From contig CAJONA010000039.1 in assembly GCA_905235755.1 (NCBI GenBank), positions 1-15,024 on the forward strand: a stretch of 15,024 nucleotides of DNA, in the 5' to 3' direction. The notes below the pieces were generated by a model, which saw nothing but the letters and a program-made list of their open reading frames with translations, searched no databases and had not been told where the DNA came from. This DNA comes from an uncultured Clostridia bacterium (GTDB taxonomy: Bacteria; Bacillota; Clostridia; Oscillospirales; CAG-272). Both the position numbers and the translations under genes were made by a program. The number at the start of each line of letters is the position of its first letter. The first letter of the stretch is position 1. Of this stretch, positions 1-7,456 are shown piece after piece.

Positions 1-2308
1 ATATGCTCACGGTCTTCAGCGTTCCGTTTTCCCAAGACGCCGAGACGACAAAATTACCTCTTGCGACAAGCCCCGCATAAGAGCCGTTCTTCCACGATGA
101 AGGGAGCGCCGCAAGCGGCTCGATACAGTCCTCGTGGCTTTGCAGGAGCATTTCGGCGATCCCCGCCGTGCCGCCGAGGTTGCCGTCTATCTGAAACGGC
201 GGATGCAGATCCCAAAGATTTGTCGCGGTGTTGTTTTTAAGAAGTTGCTGTAAAAGCTTGTACGTCCGCTCGCCGTTTTTCGTCCTTGCCCAAAGGCAAA
301 GTCTGTGAGCAACGCCCCACCCCGTGGCGATGTCTCCGCGCTCGGTAAGCGTGTATTCGGCGGCGTCCAGCCACGCGGGCGTTCCCGCGTTTATAAGGTT
401 TCCCGGGTACAGTCCGACGAGATTTGATATATGGCGGTGATTATATTCGCCGAGGTCGCCGTAATATTTTTCCTGCCTGAACTCCTTTATCTGCCCCGAC
501 AGCCCGACGATCACGGGATCGTATTTATCTATCTGATCCATCACCGTTTTCAGTATGGAAAACTCATCTTTTGAAAGAAGCTCTCCGTCGTTAAGGTCTA
601 TCCCCGCCTCCTTTGCGGCGAGGAGAGTGTTATAGTTATTCAAATATGCGAACGTCTGCGCATACGTCGTGCCGACGGTGTAATACCACACGCCGTCGAC
701 GTGCTGTTCGGGCGAGTCACAGTATTCGACAAGATAATGTCCCTCGCCATCGTCTTTTACGCATTTTGTGATGTATCTCGCCGCGTCGGCAAGCACCGGA
801 TAAACGATCTGTTTGAGCGCATCCTTATCCTGCGTAAAAGTGTAAAAATCCCAGAAAAGCTGTGTTGTAAAGCCGATATTTCCGGCAGAGCGGTCGCCGG
901 AGATCTTGCACGGCCAGTCCCCTGTTCCTATGACCCAGCCGTTGCCGCCGTCCTTGCCGAAAGCGTCGTGATTAAACTTTTCGACGTATTCGTCGGCGTA
1001 GCTTTGCGCCGCCGCCGTATAAGCGCGGTTATAAGCGATATACGCGTCGAACGTTTCGGCGATATTTGTCGAAAACGCCGGCCAATAGTTCATCTGCACA
1101 TTGATGTTGTGCCAATAGCCCGACGTCCACATCGGCTGACGGTATTTGTTCCACGCGCCCTGCAGATGCGCCGGAAGCGAGCCTTTGCGCGACGATTCGA
1201 TGAGCAGAAATCTCCCGTACTGAAAATACAGCGCTTCGAGATACGTACTCCCGCTCCCGTTTTTGTATTCGGTGAGCAGATCGTCTGTCATTTTGTCAAA
1301 ATCCCGCTCGTCAAAGTCGAGATCGAGCGTCACTCTGCCGAAAATGCTCTCATAATCGGACAGATGCGCGCTTTTGAGTATCTCATAGCCTTCATCGAGG
1401 CTTTTTACTTCGATCTTGTCGGTGATGTTTTTAAGATATCCGCTCACTTTGCGGTACGCATATTCGCAGTTGCGGTATTTCGTCGGCTTTTTGTCGGCGG
1501 GTGAGGTGAACATCTCGCTTTCAAGTTCATACGTCGTGTCGAGGGTGAGAACCGCATACGCCTTCGTCGCGCCCGAAACGACTATAGTCCCGTCGCCGTC
1601 GGCAGACGTCGCCGCGGCGATATCACCGTCGGTATAAACGCGGAAAAGTCCGCAAAAGTCTATGCCGTAAAACTCCATTTTTCCCGAAAGCTCGATCTGT
1701 CCGACTCCGTCTGCGACGCTTGACGTCACCTTGCCCGTTTTTCCGCCGCGATCGCCCGGCTTTTGCATATATTCCTGTATCCACGGCACTGTCGGGCGGA
1801 ACGTGAAATCAAGCGCTCCGCGCTCCGACGCGTCAAGCCGCAAAACAAGCGCGCGATCGGGATACGAAACAAAGCACTCGCGCGTGTATTTCACGCAGCC
1901 GTATGTATATTTTACCGAAGAAATCGCGGTATTCAGATCAAGCTCGCGCAAATAATCGGAGACGTCTTCAAATTTATGTCCGATGTCGATGAAAATTTCC
2001 GCGAATGTATTGAGCCCGCCCGCAAGATAGTTGTCTGTCTTCATCCAAGATGTGCCGAGCGTCTTGTCTGCGACGGTTATACGTTCCGTCTCCGTCCTGC
2101 CGAAAACGTTCGCGCCGAAATATCCGTTCCCGACGGGAAGCGACCAACGTTCCCAGTCGTCATTGACGCTCGATTTTATGCGCGCACGGTTGCTCGGGAG
2201 ACTGTCCCCCATATTTTCAAAAACACCGTCTTTATCGTGGGACGCCGGCTCGTCGTATCTCAGCTTCAGCGGAACACGGGCTGTTTCGGTATTGTTACGA
2301 TCTTTCAT
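1..2308 (-). CDS. GH95-family alpha-L-fucosidase-like glycoside hydrolase, C-terminus cut by window edge
   Basis: 769 residues are visible and the reading frame is open to the left edge. Family GH95 enzymes hydrolyse alpha-1,2-linked L-fucose (some act on galactose) by inversion. Seen: the N-terminal motif WSLPVGNGYFGANVFG (about residues 57-72), LYFQYGRFLL, LPAHLQGAWN, NINVQMNYW (401-409), SPEQ (532-535), TGWGVAHRLCLWA and HPPFQIDGN near 702-710. By analogy with the Bifidobacterium AfcA active site (family knowledge recalled, not aligned), E534 would be the general acid, N401/N403 would activate water, and D708 completes the site; all are present. The start at 2308 has GGAAA about 8 bases upstream, and no signal peptide follows, so the protein is probably cytoplasmic and would act on imported fucosylated oligosaccharides. 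Only the last few dozen residues are likely missing. No sugar transporter or fucose catabolism gene is visible next to it. The family call is firm; the exact substrate is not. Confidence 0.93.
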   Translation of the reverse strand, partial: MKDRNNTETARVPLKLRYDEPASHDKDGVFENMGDSLPSNRARIKSSVNDDWERWSLPVGNGYFGANVFGRTETERITVADKTLGTSWMKTDNYLAGGLNTFAEIFIDIGHKFEDVSDYLRELDLNTAISSVKYTYGCVKYTRECFVSYPDRALVLRLDASERGALDFTFRPTVPWIQEYMQKPGDRGGKTGKVTSSVADGVGQIELSGKMEFYGIDFCGLFRVYTDGDIAAATSADGDGTIVVSGATKAYAVLTLDTTYELESEMFTSPADKKPTKYRNCEYAYRKVSGYLKNITDKIEVKSLDEGYEILKSAHLSDYESIFGRVTLDLDFDERDFDKMTDDLLTEYKNGSGSTYLEALYFQYGRFLLIESSRKGSLPAHLQGAWNKYRQPMWTSGYWHNINVQMNYWPAFSTNIAETFDAYIAYNRAYTAAAQSYADEYVEKFNHDAFGKDGGNGWVIGTGDWPCKISGDRSAGNIGFTTQLFWDFYTFTQDKDALKQIVYPVLADAARYITKCVKDDGEGHYLVEYCDSPEQHVDGVWYYTVGTTYAQTFAYLNNYNTLLAAKEAGIDLNDGELLSKDEFSILKTVMDQIDKYDPVIVGLSGQIKEFRQEKYYGDLGEYNHRHISNLVGLYPGNLINAGTPAWLDAAEYTLTERGDIATGWGVAHRLCLWARTKNGERTYKLLQQLLKNNTATNLWDLHPPFQIDGNLGGTAGIAEMLLQSHEDCIEPLAALPSSWKNGSYAGLVARGNFVVSASWENGTLKTVSI

Positions 2309-2339
2309 TGTGATATTTCCTTTTTTTAAATTCTCTTTT

Positions 2340-2368
2340 ATTATATCAGTTACAATATTTATGTACAA
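2340..2368 (-). promoter_or_regulatory. Sigma-A promoter for the GH95 gene
   Basis: On the minus strand, TTGTAC (2363-2368) is followed by a 17-base spacer and TATAAT (2340-2345), with a TG one base before the -10 box (extended -10). It lies about 32 bases upstream of the GH95 start codon and is the only good match on that side. Confidence 0.7.
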
Positions 2369-2453
2369 GAGAAAAAATACACCAAAAAAACGCCGCGTTT
2401 TTTGGGAAAAACGCATACACTTTATATGCGCACGATTTTTTCATACAAATATA

Positions 2454-2482
2454 TTGTATAAAAGCGCCGTTTGTGATAAAAT
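2454..2482 (+). promoter_or_regulatory. Sigma-A promoter for the nucleotidase-kinase fusion gene
   Basis: TTGTAT (2454-2459), a 17-base spacer and TAAAAT (2477-2482), with an extended -10 TG at 2474-2475. Transcription would start near 2489, giving a leader of about 30 bases. It is divergent from the GH95 promoter, with the two -35 boxes about 85 bases apart, so shared control is possible but no clear operator is seen. Confidence 0.6.
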
Positions 2483-2519
2483 AAACCGTGTAACAATTCA
2501 AAAAAGGAAACGGCAAAAC

Positions 2520-3629
2520 ATGAGAAAATACCGCCTCAGAATAGGGCTCGATGTCGATGACGTATTATACGAATGCAACTCCTATGCGTTAAACTTGCTA
2601 AAAGAAAAATACGGAGACGACCCCGCGCTCGAATTAAACCATATAAAAGCATGGGATGCGCTCGGCGACATATCGGACGAACGGCTGCAATATTTTTCGT
2701 CGCCTGAATTTGTCATGAACCAGCCGATGTTTCCCGGCGCGCAGAAATTCGTGCGCGATCTTTGCAAGATAGCCGACGTTTTCTTCGTAACGTCCGTGCC
2801 CGCCGAGTGTATGAGCGCGCGCGCAAAGCGCCTTAAAGAGGATTTTCCCGAAGTGCCTGCGGGCAACACGCTCATAGGCACGAGAAAAGATATCGTCGCG
2901 CTCGACATATTGCTCGATGACGCGTCGCACAACATCTCGTCGTCTCAGGCGTCGTACCCCGTGCTCATGCGCAGACCGTGGAACACTTCTCTTTCGGGGC
3001 TTCTTTCGGTCAACACATATTCGGATTTTATACATATCGCCAAAATAATCGGAAAATCTTTCGTTGAAAAGGCGCCCGATCTCTCGCACGGCGGCGTCTT
3101 GTGCCTTGTCGGACCGTCGGGAACGGGAAAAACGGAAATAGCGTCCGCTCTGACGCGTGACAAGCGATTTGTCAAGCCGCTGACGACGACAACGCGTCCG
3201 AAAGCGGTCGGCGAGCCCGACGGCGCGTACAGATTCGTTTCGACCGAGCAATTTTTAAAGGAGCGGGACGAAAGCAGATTCATCGAGACGACTGTTTACA
3301 GCACTTACTATTTCGGCACGTCCGACAGTCAGATATCCCCGATAGTCGACGGAGAAAAGATCGCCGTCATACCGATAGATATATGCGGCGCGATGACGCT
3401 GAAAAACATCTACCGCTCGCGCGCAATGCTCGTTTTTACGGAAAGAGAAAAAAGCAAGATAATGATGAACATTCTTCATCGGCAAATAACGGACGACGAC
3501 AAGGTAAATCGAATGATGTCGCTCGATTTTGAGATGCGCAATATCGAATTTTGCGATTTTGCGGTAAATTACGACGACGGGCTCGACGTTTGCATCGATA
3601 AAATTTATAAAGAACTTCATTTAAAATAA
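2520..3629 (+). CDS. Fusion of HAD-type 5'(3')-deoxyribonucleotidase-like domain and guanylate-kinase-like domain
   Basis: 369 residues. The start ATG at 2520 is chosen because AAAGGAAA precedes it and a promoter lies just upstream; the same frame stays open further 5' but through non-coding sequence. Residues 1-180 resemble the NT5C/YqfW nucleotidases: GLDVDDVLY gives the nucleophile D11 and acid/base D13, FFVTSVP gives motif II (T91/S92), LLDDASHN gives motif IV (D133/D134). Residues 193-369 resemble guanylate kinase: P-loop GPSGTGKT (198-205), TTTTRP (R226), GEPDG (231-235), FIE (E256), YYFGTS, PIDICGA (D287), and a lid-like HRQITDDDKVNRM. The first domain would dephosphorylate (deoxy)nucleoside monophosphates; the second would phosphorylate (d)GMP or a related NMP with ATP. 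Several guanine-site positions differ from classical Gmk, so nucleotide specificity is uncertain. It is cytosolic, with no membrane segment. It appears monocistronic. The domain assignments are strong; the physiological role is unknown. Confidence 0.82.
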   Translation: MRKYRLRIGLDVDDVLYECNSYALNLLKEKYGDDPALELNHIKAWDALGDISDERLQYFSSPEFVMNQPMFPGAQKFVRDLCKIADVFFVTSVPAECMSARAKRLKEDFPEVPAGNTLIGTRKDIVALDILLDDASHNISSSQASYPVLMRRPWNTSLSGLLSVNTYSDFIHIAKIIGKSFVEKAPDLSHGGVLCLVGPSGTGKTEIASALTRDKRFVKPLTTTTRPKAVGEPDGAYRFVSTEQFLKERDESRFIETTVYSTYYFGTSDSQISPIVDGEKIAVIPIDICGAMTLKNIYRSRAMLVFTEREKSKIMMNILHRQITDDDKVNRMMSLDFEMRNIEFCDFAVNYDDGLDVCIDKIYKELHLK

Positions 3630-3762
3630 AATAACGGCGGCCGACGACGTTATGTCTCAACATATCGACGCATTTCTCCTGACTGTATTCGCCAAAGGCA
3701 GACCGTAAAAATTGTATAATATACGGCAATTTGCAAAAAAATAAATTTTTTCAAAAAAACTA

Positions 3763-3791
3763 TTGACACCGCGGTTCATTTGTATTATAAT
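3763..3791 (+). promoter_or_regulatory. Consensus sigma-A promoter upstream of small membrane ORF and liv operon
   Basis: TTGACA (3763-3768), exactly 17 bases, TATAAT (3786-3791): a perfect consensus match on both boxes. Transcription would start near 3798, about 29 bases before the small ORF's ATG. No comparable promoter is seen between the small ORF and the binding protein gene, so this may also feed the liv operon. Confidence 0.85.
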
Positions 3792-3826
3792 AATCGCATA
3801 TTTTGAAAGAAAAGCGGTATATTTTT

Positions 3827-4060
3827 ATGAAGCGTTTTGCATCTGCCAACACGATGTCATCCGATGCTTGTGCACCGTTTTCTTTCGCCGCAAAAATGTT
3901 TGTAATACTTAGTGCTATGGTCGCTGCCATAGCATTTTTATTTGTCGTCGGCGTTGTACTAAACGTCGTCGTCATTTCCATTATTGCACTCGTACTTATT
4001 TCCGTTCTTCCGCTTCTTATCGTTATACGCGGCAGATATAAATTGCAAACCTCTATTTGA
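3827..4060 (+). CDS. Small hydrophobic protein, two predicted membrane helices, function unknown
   Basis: 77 residues from the ATG at 3827 (a TTG at 3803 in frame is too close to the predicted transcription start). I do not recognise it. The N-terminus is MKRFAS followed by a polar stretch, then hydrophobic segments at about residues 21-45 and 48-67, rich in Val, Ile, Ala and Leu, and a basic tail RGRYK. This fits a helical hairpin with both ends in the cytoplasm. The ribosome binding site is weak (GAAAGAAAAG, then a long spacer). Support for expression comes from the perfect promoter just upstream and a hairpin with a T-rich tail just downstream, which frame it as its own transcription unit. 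Possible roles include a membrane-associated small protein or a leader peptide for the liv operon; no evidence separates these. Coding status is probable but not certain. Confidence 0.5.
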   Translation: MKRFASANTMSSDACAPFSFAAKMFVILSAMVAAIAFLFVVGVVLNVVVISIIALVLISVLPLLIVIRGRYKLQTSI

Positions 4061-4088
4061 TCGGTTATTTGATTTAAATCGGATGATT

Positions 4089-4125
4089 CAGGGGCTTGCA
4101 AAGAAAGCAAAGCCCCTGTTTTATT
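4089..4125 (+). terminator. Terminator or attenuator hairpin before the liv operon
   Basis: CAGGGGCTT (4089-4097) pairs perfectly with AAGCCCCTG (4110-4118) around a 12-base A-rich loop, followed by TTTTATTAT. It looks like an intrinsic terminator with a short and imperfect T-tract. It sits between the small membrane ORF and the binding protein start at 4165, so it may end the first transcript or attenuate readthrough into the liv genes. Confidence 0.65.
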
Positions 4126-4164
4126 ATAAAAAATAATTTTTTCAATTCAGAAAGGACATTACAA

Positions 4165-5334
4165 ATGAAAAAGTTCACAAAAATCATCTCTCTTATGATA
4201 ACGGTCGCCGTTATCGTACTCGCCGTAGTATCTTGCGGCGGGCAGAACACAAGCTACACGTCAAAGAACACGACGTTCGTGATCGGTCTTTCCGGTCCTC
4301 TTACGGGCGGCGCTTCGCAGTACGGTATAGCGGTTGAAAACGGCGCAAAGATGGCTGTCGATGAGATCAACGCGGCAGGCGGCCTTTTCGGCTACAACTT
4401 CTCGCTCATCTCCTACGACGATCAGCACGACTCGTCCAGAGTTGCAACCGGATACGCTTCCATGCTTGAAAAAGGCATGCAGGTATCTCTCGGATGCGTA
4501 ACATCACTTCCTTGCGCGGAGTTCAAGACGCTTTCAAAGGCTGACAACGTATTCTTCATCACACCTTCCGCGTCGAACGACGAGATCCCGTCGGAATCCA
4601 ACGGCTATCAGATGTGCTTTGCGGACGGCAACCAAGGTAAAGCCGCGGCTCTCTATGTAAACGCAAATTACGCAGGCCAGACGATAGGCGTCCTCTACAC
4701 ATCCGGCGACAACTACTCCGAAGGTATCTACAATCAGTTCAAAGACAACATCGATCCTTCCATCACACTCGTATCCGCAAGCTTTGTCGACGGCGCTACG
4801 GACTTCTCGTCCCAGATCAATACGCTGAAAAACTGCGAATTCGTATTTATGCCGATATACTATACGCCCGCTTCTCAGTTCATGCTTCAGGCGAAAGACG
4901 TTTCCAATAATATGAAGGTGTTCTACGGATGCGACGGTCTTGACGGCATTGACACGATCGAAGGCTTTGATATAAACACCATCCCGCAGGAAGTTTCCTA
5001 CCTCTCTCATTTCAATTCCGCCGCAACGGAAGGCATAGCGGGTGAATTCGTAACAAAATACACAGCGAAATACGGCACAGCTCCCAGCCAGTTCGCAGCA
5101 GGCGCTTATGACTGCGTATATGCGATCTACAATGCTATGAAGGCTATCGGCTCCGACAAGATCTCCGTCACGATGAGCGCTTCCGAGCTCTGCGATCTGC
5201 TCAAAGCGCAGTTCGACGGTTCGTTCACATTCTCGGGCGCAACAGGTTCGAATATGAAATGGGTACGCTCCACAACAAATTACGGTTACGTTGATAAAGC
5301 CGCTACAAAATACATTGTAAAAGAAGCAGACTGA
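4165..5334 (+). CDS. livJ: Branched-chain amino acid-type ABC transporter, substrate-binding lipoprotein
   Basis: 389 residues, type I periplasmic-binding-protein fold of the Leu/Ile/Val (LivJ/LivK) family. It captures the ligand outside the membrane and delivers it to LivH/LivM. Seen: a lipoprotein signal with basic MKKFTK start, hydrophobic core and lipobox VVSC, giving lipidated C24; then the family opening FVIGLSGPLTGGASQYG, the segment AKMAVDEINAAGG, and a GxxTS-like ligand region (GCVTSLPC). The start at 4165 is fixed by AGAAAGGA 9 bases upstream and by the signal peptide beginning there. It is the first gene of a livJ-livH-livM-livG-livF set, all on one strand. Codon use is rather cleaner than in the neighbours, consistent with high expression. 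Ligand is presumably leucine, isoleucine or valine, but amides, urea or other amino acids are bound by relatives; UrtA looks less similar by eye. Confidence 0.92.
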   Translation: MKKFTKIISLMITVAVIVLAVVSCGGQNTSYTSKNTTFVIGLSGPLTGGASQYGIAVENGAKMAVDEINAAGGLFGYNFSLISYDDQHDSSRVATGYASMLEKGMQVSLGCVTSLPCAEFKTLSKADNVFFITPSASNDEIPSESNGYQMCFADGNQGKAAALYVNANYAGQTIGVLYTSGDNYSEGIYNQFKDNIDPSITLVSASFVDGATDFSSQINTLKNCEFVFMPIYYTPASQFMLQAKDVSNNMKVFYGCDGLDGIDTIEGFDINTIPQEVSYLSHFNSAATEGIAGEFVTKYTAKYGTAPSQFAAGAYDCVYAIYNAMKAIGSDKISVTMSASELCDLLKAQFDGSFTFSGATGSNMKWVRSTTNYGYVDKAATKYIVKEAD

Positions 5335-5365
5335 TAACGATTTATAAAATAAGACGTAAAAATTC

Positions 5366-5393
5366 GCCGCGGCTGCGGCCGCGGCTAATTTTT
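5366..5393 (+). terminator. Intercistronic GC-rich hairpin between livJ and livH
   Basis: The self-complementary octamer GCCGCGGC occurs twice (5366-5373 and 5378-5385) around TGCG, with AAAATT before and TAATTTTT after. It forms a very stable stem with a five-T tail. Because the genes on both sides belong to one transporter, it probably acts as a partial terminator or 3' stabiliser that keeps binding protein mRNA in excess over permease mRNA. Confidence 0.7.
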
Positions 5394-5418
5394 AATACTA
5401 TCCTAAGGAAATATATTT

Positions 5419-6294
5419 ATGGAACAAATCATAACCACCATAATAAACGGTTTGAGCCTCGGCGGCGTTTACGCTCTTATAGCTCTCGGATATACGATGG
5501 TTTACGGCATTGCGAAGATGCTGAACTTTGCGCACGGCGATATAATCATGGTCGGCGGATATACCATATTTGTATTTATGAACGCAACGGGCAACCCGAT
5601 AATCGCGGCGATCTTTGCCGCAGTCGTGTGCGTCATACTCGGCGCATCGATGGAAAAGCTCGCGTATAAACCGCTTCGCGGCGCTTCCCCGCTCGCCGTT
5701 CTTATAACGGCGATCGGCGTGAGCTATCTGCTTCAAAGCCTGTCGCAGATAATCTTCGGTCCGACGCCGAAAACCGTCATCGTCGCCGATCTCGGCGTAA
5801 CGAAGATAGGCAATGTCACGATAAGCAACTCGTCCGTCCTGACGCTCATATTGACTGTGATAATAATGATCGCTCTGACGCTTTTCATCAAGATGTCAAA
5901 GACGGGGCGCGCTATGCTCGCCGTTTCCGAAGACCGCGACGCCGCAAAGATAATGGGCGTCAACGTCAACGGCATAATAACGATAACTTTTGTGATCGGC
6001 GCGTTTCTCGCCGCCGTCGCAAGCCTGTTCTATCTGCTCAAATATCCGAGCATTTCGAACACTATGGGCTCGATGCCCGGCATCAAAGCGTTCACGGCGG
6101 CCGTCATCGGCGGAATCGGTTCTATCCCCGGGGCGATGCTCGGCGGACTGCTTCTCGGTGTGATCGAGTGCATATTCAACTCTTTCTCCGAGATCGCGCC
6201 ATACACGGACGCCATCGAATTCGGCATACTTATAGTTTTACTTCTCATACGCCCGAACGGAATACTCGGCAAGAAGAAGAGAGAGAAGGTGTGA
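5419..6294 (+). CDS. livH: Branched-chain amino acid ABC transporter permease LivH
   Basis: 291 residues, integral membrane protein of the LivH family; with LivM it forms the channel across the cytoplasmic membrane. Seen: NGLSLGGVYALIALGYTMVYG at the N-terminus, LNFAHGDIIMVGGY, the central cytoplasmic region with GRAMLAVSEDRDAAKIMGVNV (the family's ATPase-contact EAA-like loop), and the closing GGIGSIPGAMLGGLLLGVIE followed by RPNGILGKK. About eight hydrophobic segments can be counted and the length is normal for the family. The start has TAAGGA 10 bases upstream. It ends one base before livM begins. Regulation is likely set by the hairpin upstream. Confidence 0.95.
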   Translation: MEQIITTIINGLSLGGVYALIALGYTMVYGIAKMLNFAHGDIIMVGGYTIFVFMNATGNPIIAAIFAAVVCVILGASMEKLAYKPLRGASPLAVLITAIGVSYLLQSLSQIIFGPTPKTVIVADLGVTKIGNVTISNSSVLTLILTVIIMIALTLFIKMSKTGRAMLAVSEDRDAAKIMGVNVNGIITITFVIGAFLAAVASLFYLLKYPSISNTMGSMPGIKAFTAAVIGGIGSIPGAMLGGLLLGVIECIFNSFSEIAPYTDAIEFGILIVLLLIRPNGILGKKKREKV

Positions 6295-6295
6295 T

Positions 6296-7456
6296 ATGAC
6301 GTTTGGTGATATTACGAAAAAACTAAAAAGCGTAAAATGGTCGCACTATATAGCGTATATCGTCATAATTGTGTTCACCGTTATATGCATGCTCTCGGGA
6401 AATCTGAAAAGAACCGACATATATCTTCTTGAAAAAATAGGCATATCGATAATTCTCGCCGTATCGCTCAACTTTATCGTCGGCTTTTTGGGAGAACTGT
6501 CGCTCGGCCACGCCGGATTTATGTGCATCGGCGCTTATCTCGGCGGCAAAGTCTCATCAATGCTCGTCGGCAGTATGGGCAACGGGATATTGACGCTCAT
6601 CATATCGGTGATCGTCGGCGGCATATTCGCCGCGCTCGCAGGATTTGTGATAGGACTTCCCGCTCTCAGGCTCAAAGGCGACTATCTCGCCATAGTGACG
6701 CTCGCGTTCGGGCAGATCGCGCTGATCATATTCCAAAACTCAAATTATGAGACGTTTGGCGGCGCATTCGGTCTCGACACACCGCGCTATGACTATAACT
6801 CGCTGTACATCATAATATTCGTCTTTGCCATAATCACGATAGCGGCGTTCCAGAACGTCATACGAAGCAAACACGGACGCGCCATAACCGCCATACGCGA
6901 CAATGAGATCGCCGCGAAAGCAACCGGCGTTCCCGTTACGCAGTACAAGCTGTTCACGTTCGTCATGGCGGCGTTCTTCGCGGGCGTTGCGGGCGTGCTT
7001 TACAGCTACACGCAGAGCAAGGTGCAATGCACGCATTTTGACTACAACTATTCAATCGAGATCCTCGTTATGGTCGTGCTCGGCGGCATGGGCTCGCTCA
7101 ACGGCTCGATAGCGGCGGCGGCGCTCATAACATTCTTAAACGAAAAGCTCGCAACCGTTCTGACGGGAAATCTCGCGGTGCTGCAAAATATATTCTATTC
7201 GCTGGTGCTGATATTGATAGTAATATACAGCAACGCGCCCGCGTTCAAGAATATCCGCGAAAAATACAACTTCAAAAAGTTCAAATCGCTGATAATGCGA
7301 AAGCGAGACCCGGGATATATAAGCGACGACGAAGGAAGCTGGGATCGCATCCCGACAAAGATCAAAATGGACGAATTGTTATCTGTCGATATCAGCGTGC
7401 AATCGGATAAAGACGGAAGTACGTCCGACTCGACCGGAGGTGACGAAAATGAGTGA
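6296..7456 (+). CDS. livM: Branched-chain amino acid ABC transporter permease LivM with acidic C-terminal tail
   Basis: 386 residues, second channel subunit. Seen: LAVSLNFIVGFLGELSLGHAGFMCIGAYLGG near residues 53-83, the LPALRLKGDYLAIVTLAFG block, the cytoplasmic loop GRAITAIRDNEIAAKATGV, and the late VLGGMGSLNGSIAAAALI segment. These are all LivM hallmarks. After the last membrane helix (ending near residue 312) there is a basic stretch and then an unusual acidic, Ser/Asp-rich tail of about 60 residues ending in GGDENE; family members usually stop soon after the last helix. AAGGTG lies 5 bases before the ATG at 6296. The last 8 bases overlap the livG start, a sign of translational coupling. 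Confidence 0.93.
   Translation: MTFGDITKKLKSVKWSHYIAYIVIIVFTVICMLSGNLKRTDIYLLEKIGISIILAVSLNFIVGFLGELSLGHAGFMCIGAYLGGKVSSMLVGSMGNGILTLIISVIVGGIFAALAGFVIGLPALRLKGDYLAIVTLAFGQIALIIFQNSNYETFGGAFGLDTPRYDYNSLYIIIFVFAIITIAAFQNVIRSKHGRAITAIRDNEIAAKATGVPVTQYKLFTFVMAAFFAGVAGVLYSYTQSKVQCTHFDYNYSIEILVMVVLGGMGSLNGSIAAAALITFLNEKLATVLTGNLAVLQNIFYSLVLILIVIYSNAPAFKNIREKYNFKKFKSLIMRKRDPGYISDDEGSWDRIPTKIKMDELLSVDISVQSDKDGSTSDSTGGDENE

Noticed and set aside
701..1504. Plus-strand open frame of 267 codons opposite the GH95 gene
   Set aside because: It is antisense to a clearly conserved GH95 sequence and has a low-complexity Arg/Val-rich translation with no recognisable motif or ribosome site.
2031..2519. Possible N-terminal extension of the nucleotidase-kinase gene
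   Set aside because: The frame is open by chance across the GH95 start and the promoters; the ATG at 2520 has a good ribosome site and starts directly at the HAD domain.
3637..3725. Possible terminator after the nucleotidase-kinase gene
   Set aside because: Only short weak pairings (such as CCGTA with TACGG) occur and no T-tract follows; nothing supportable was found.
3766..3775. ACACCGCGG resembling the T-box core element
   Set aside because: Only part of the T-box sequence matches, it overlaps a perfect promoter upstream of the transcription start, and no specifier stem is visible.
3760..4110. Minus-strand open frame over the small membrane ORF
   Set aside because: The translation is Thr/Ser-rich without motifs, and the plus strand has the promoter and terminator.
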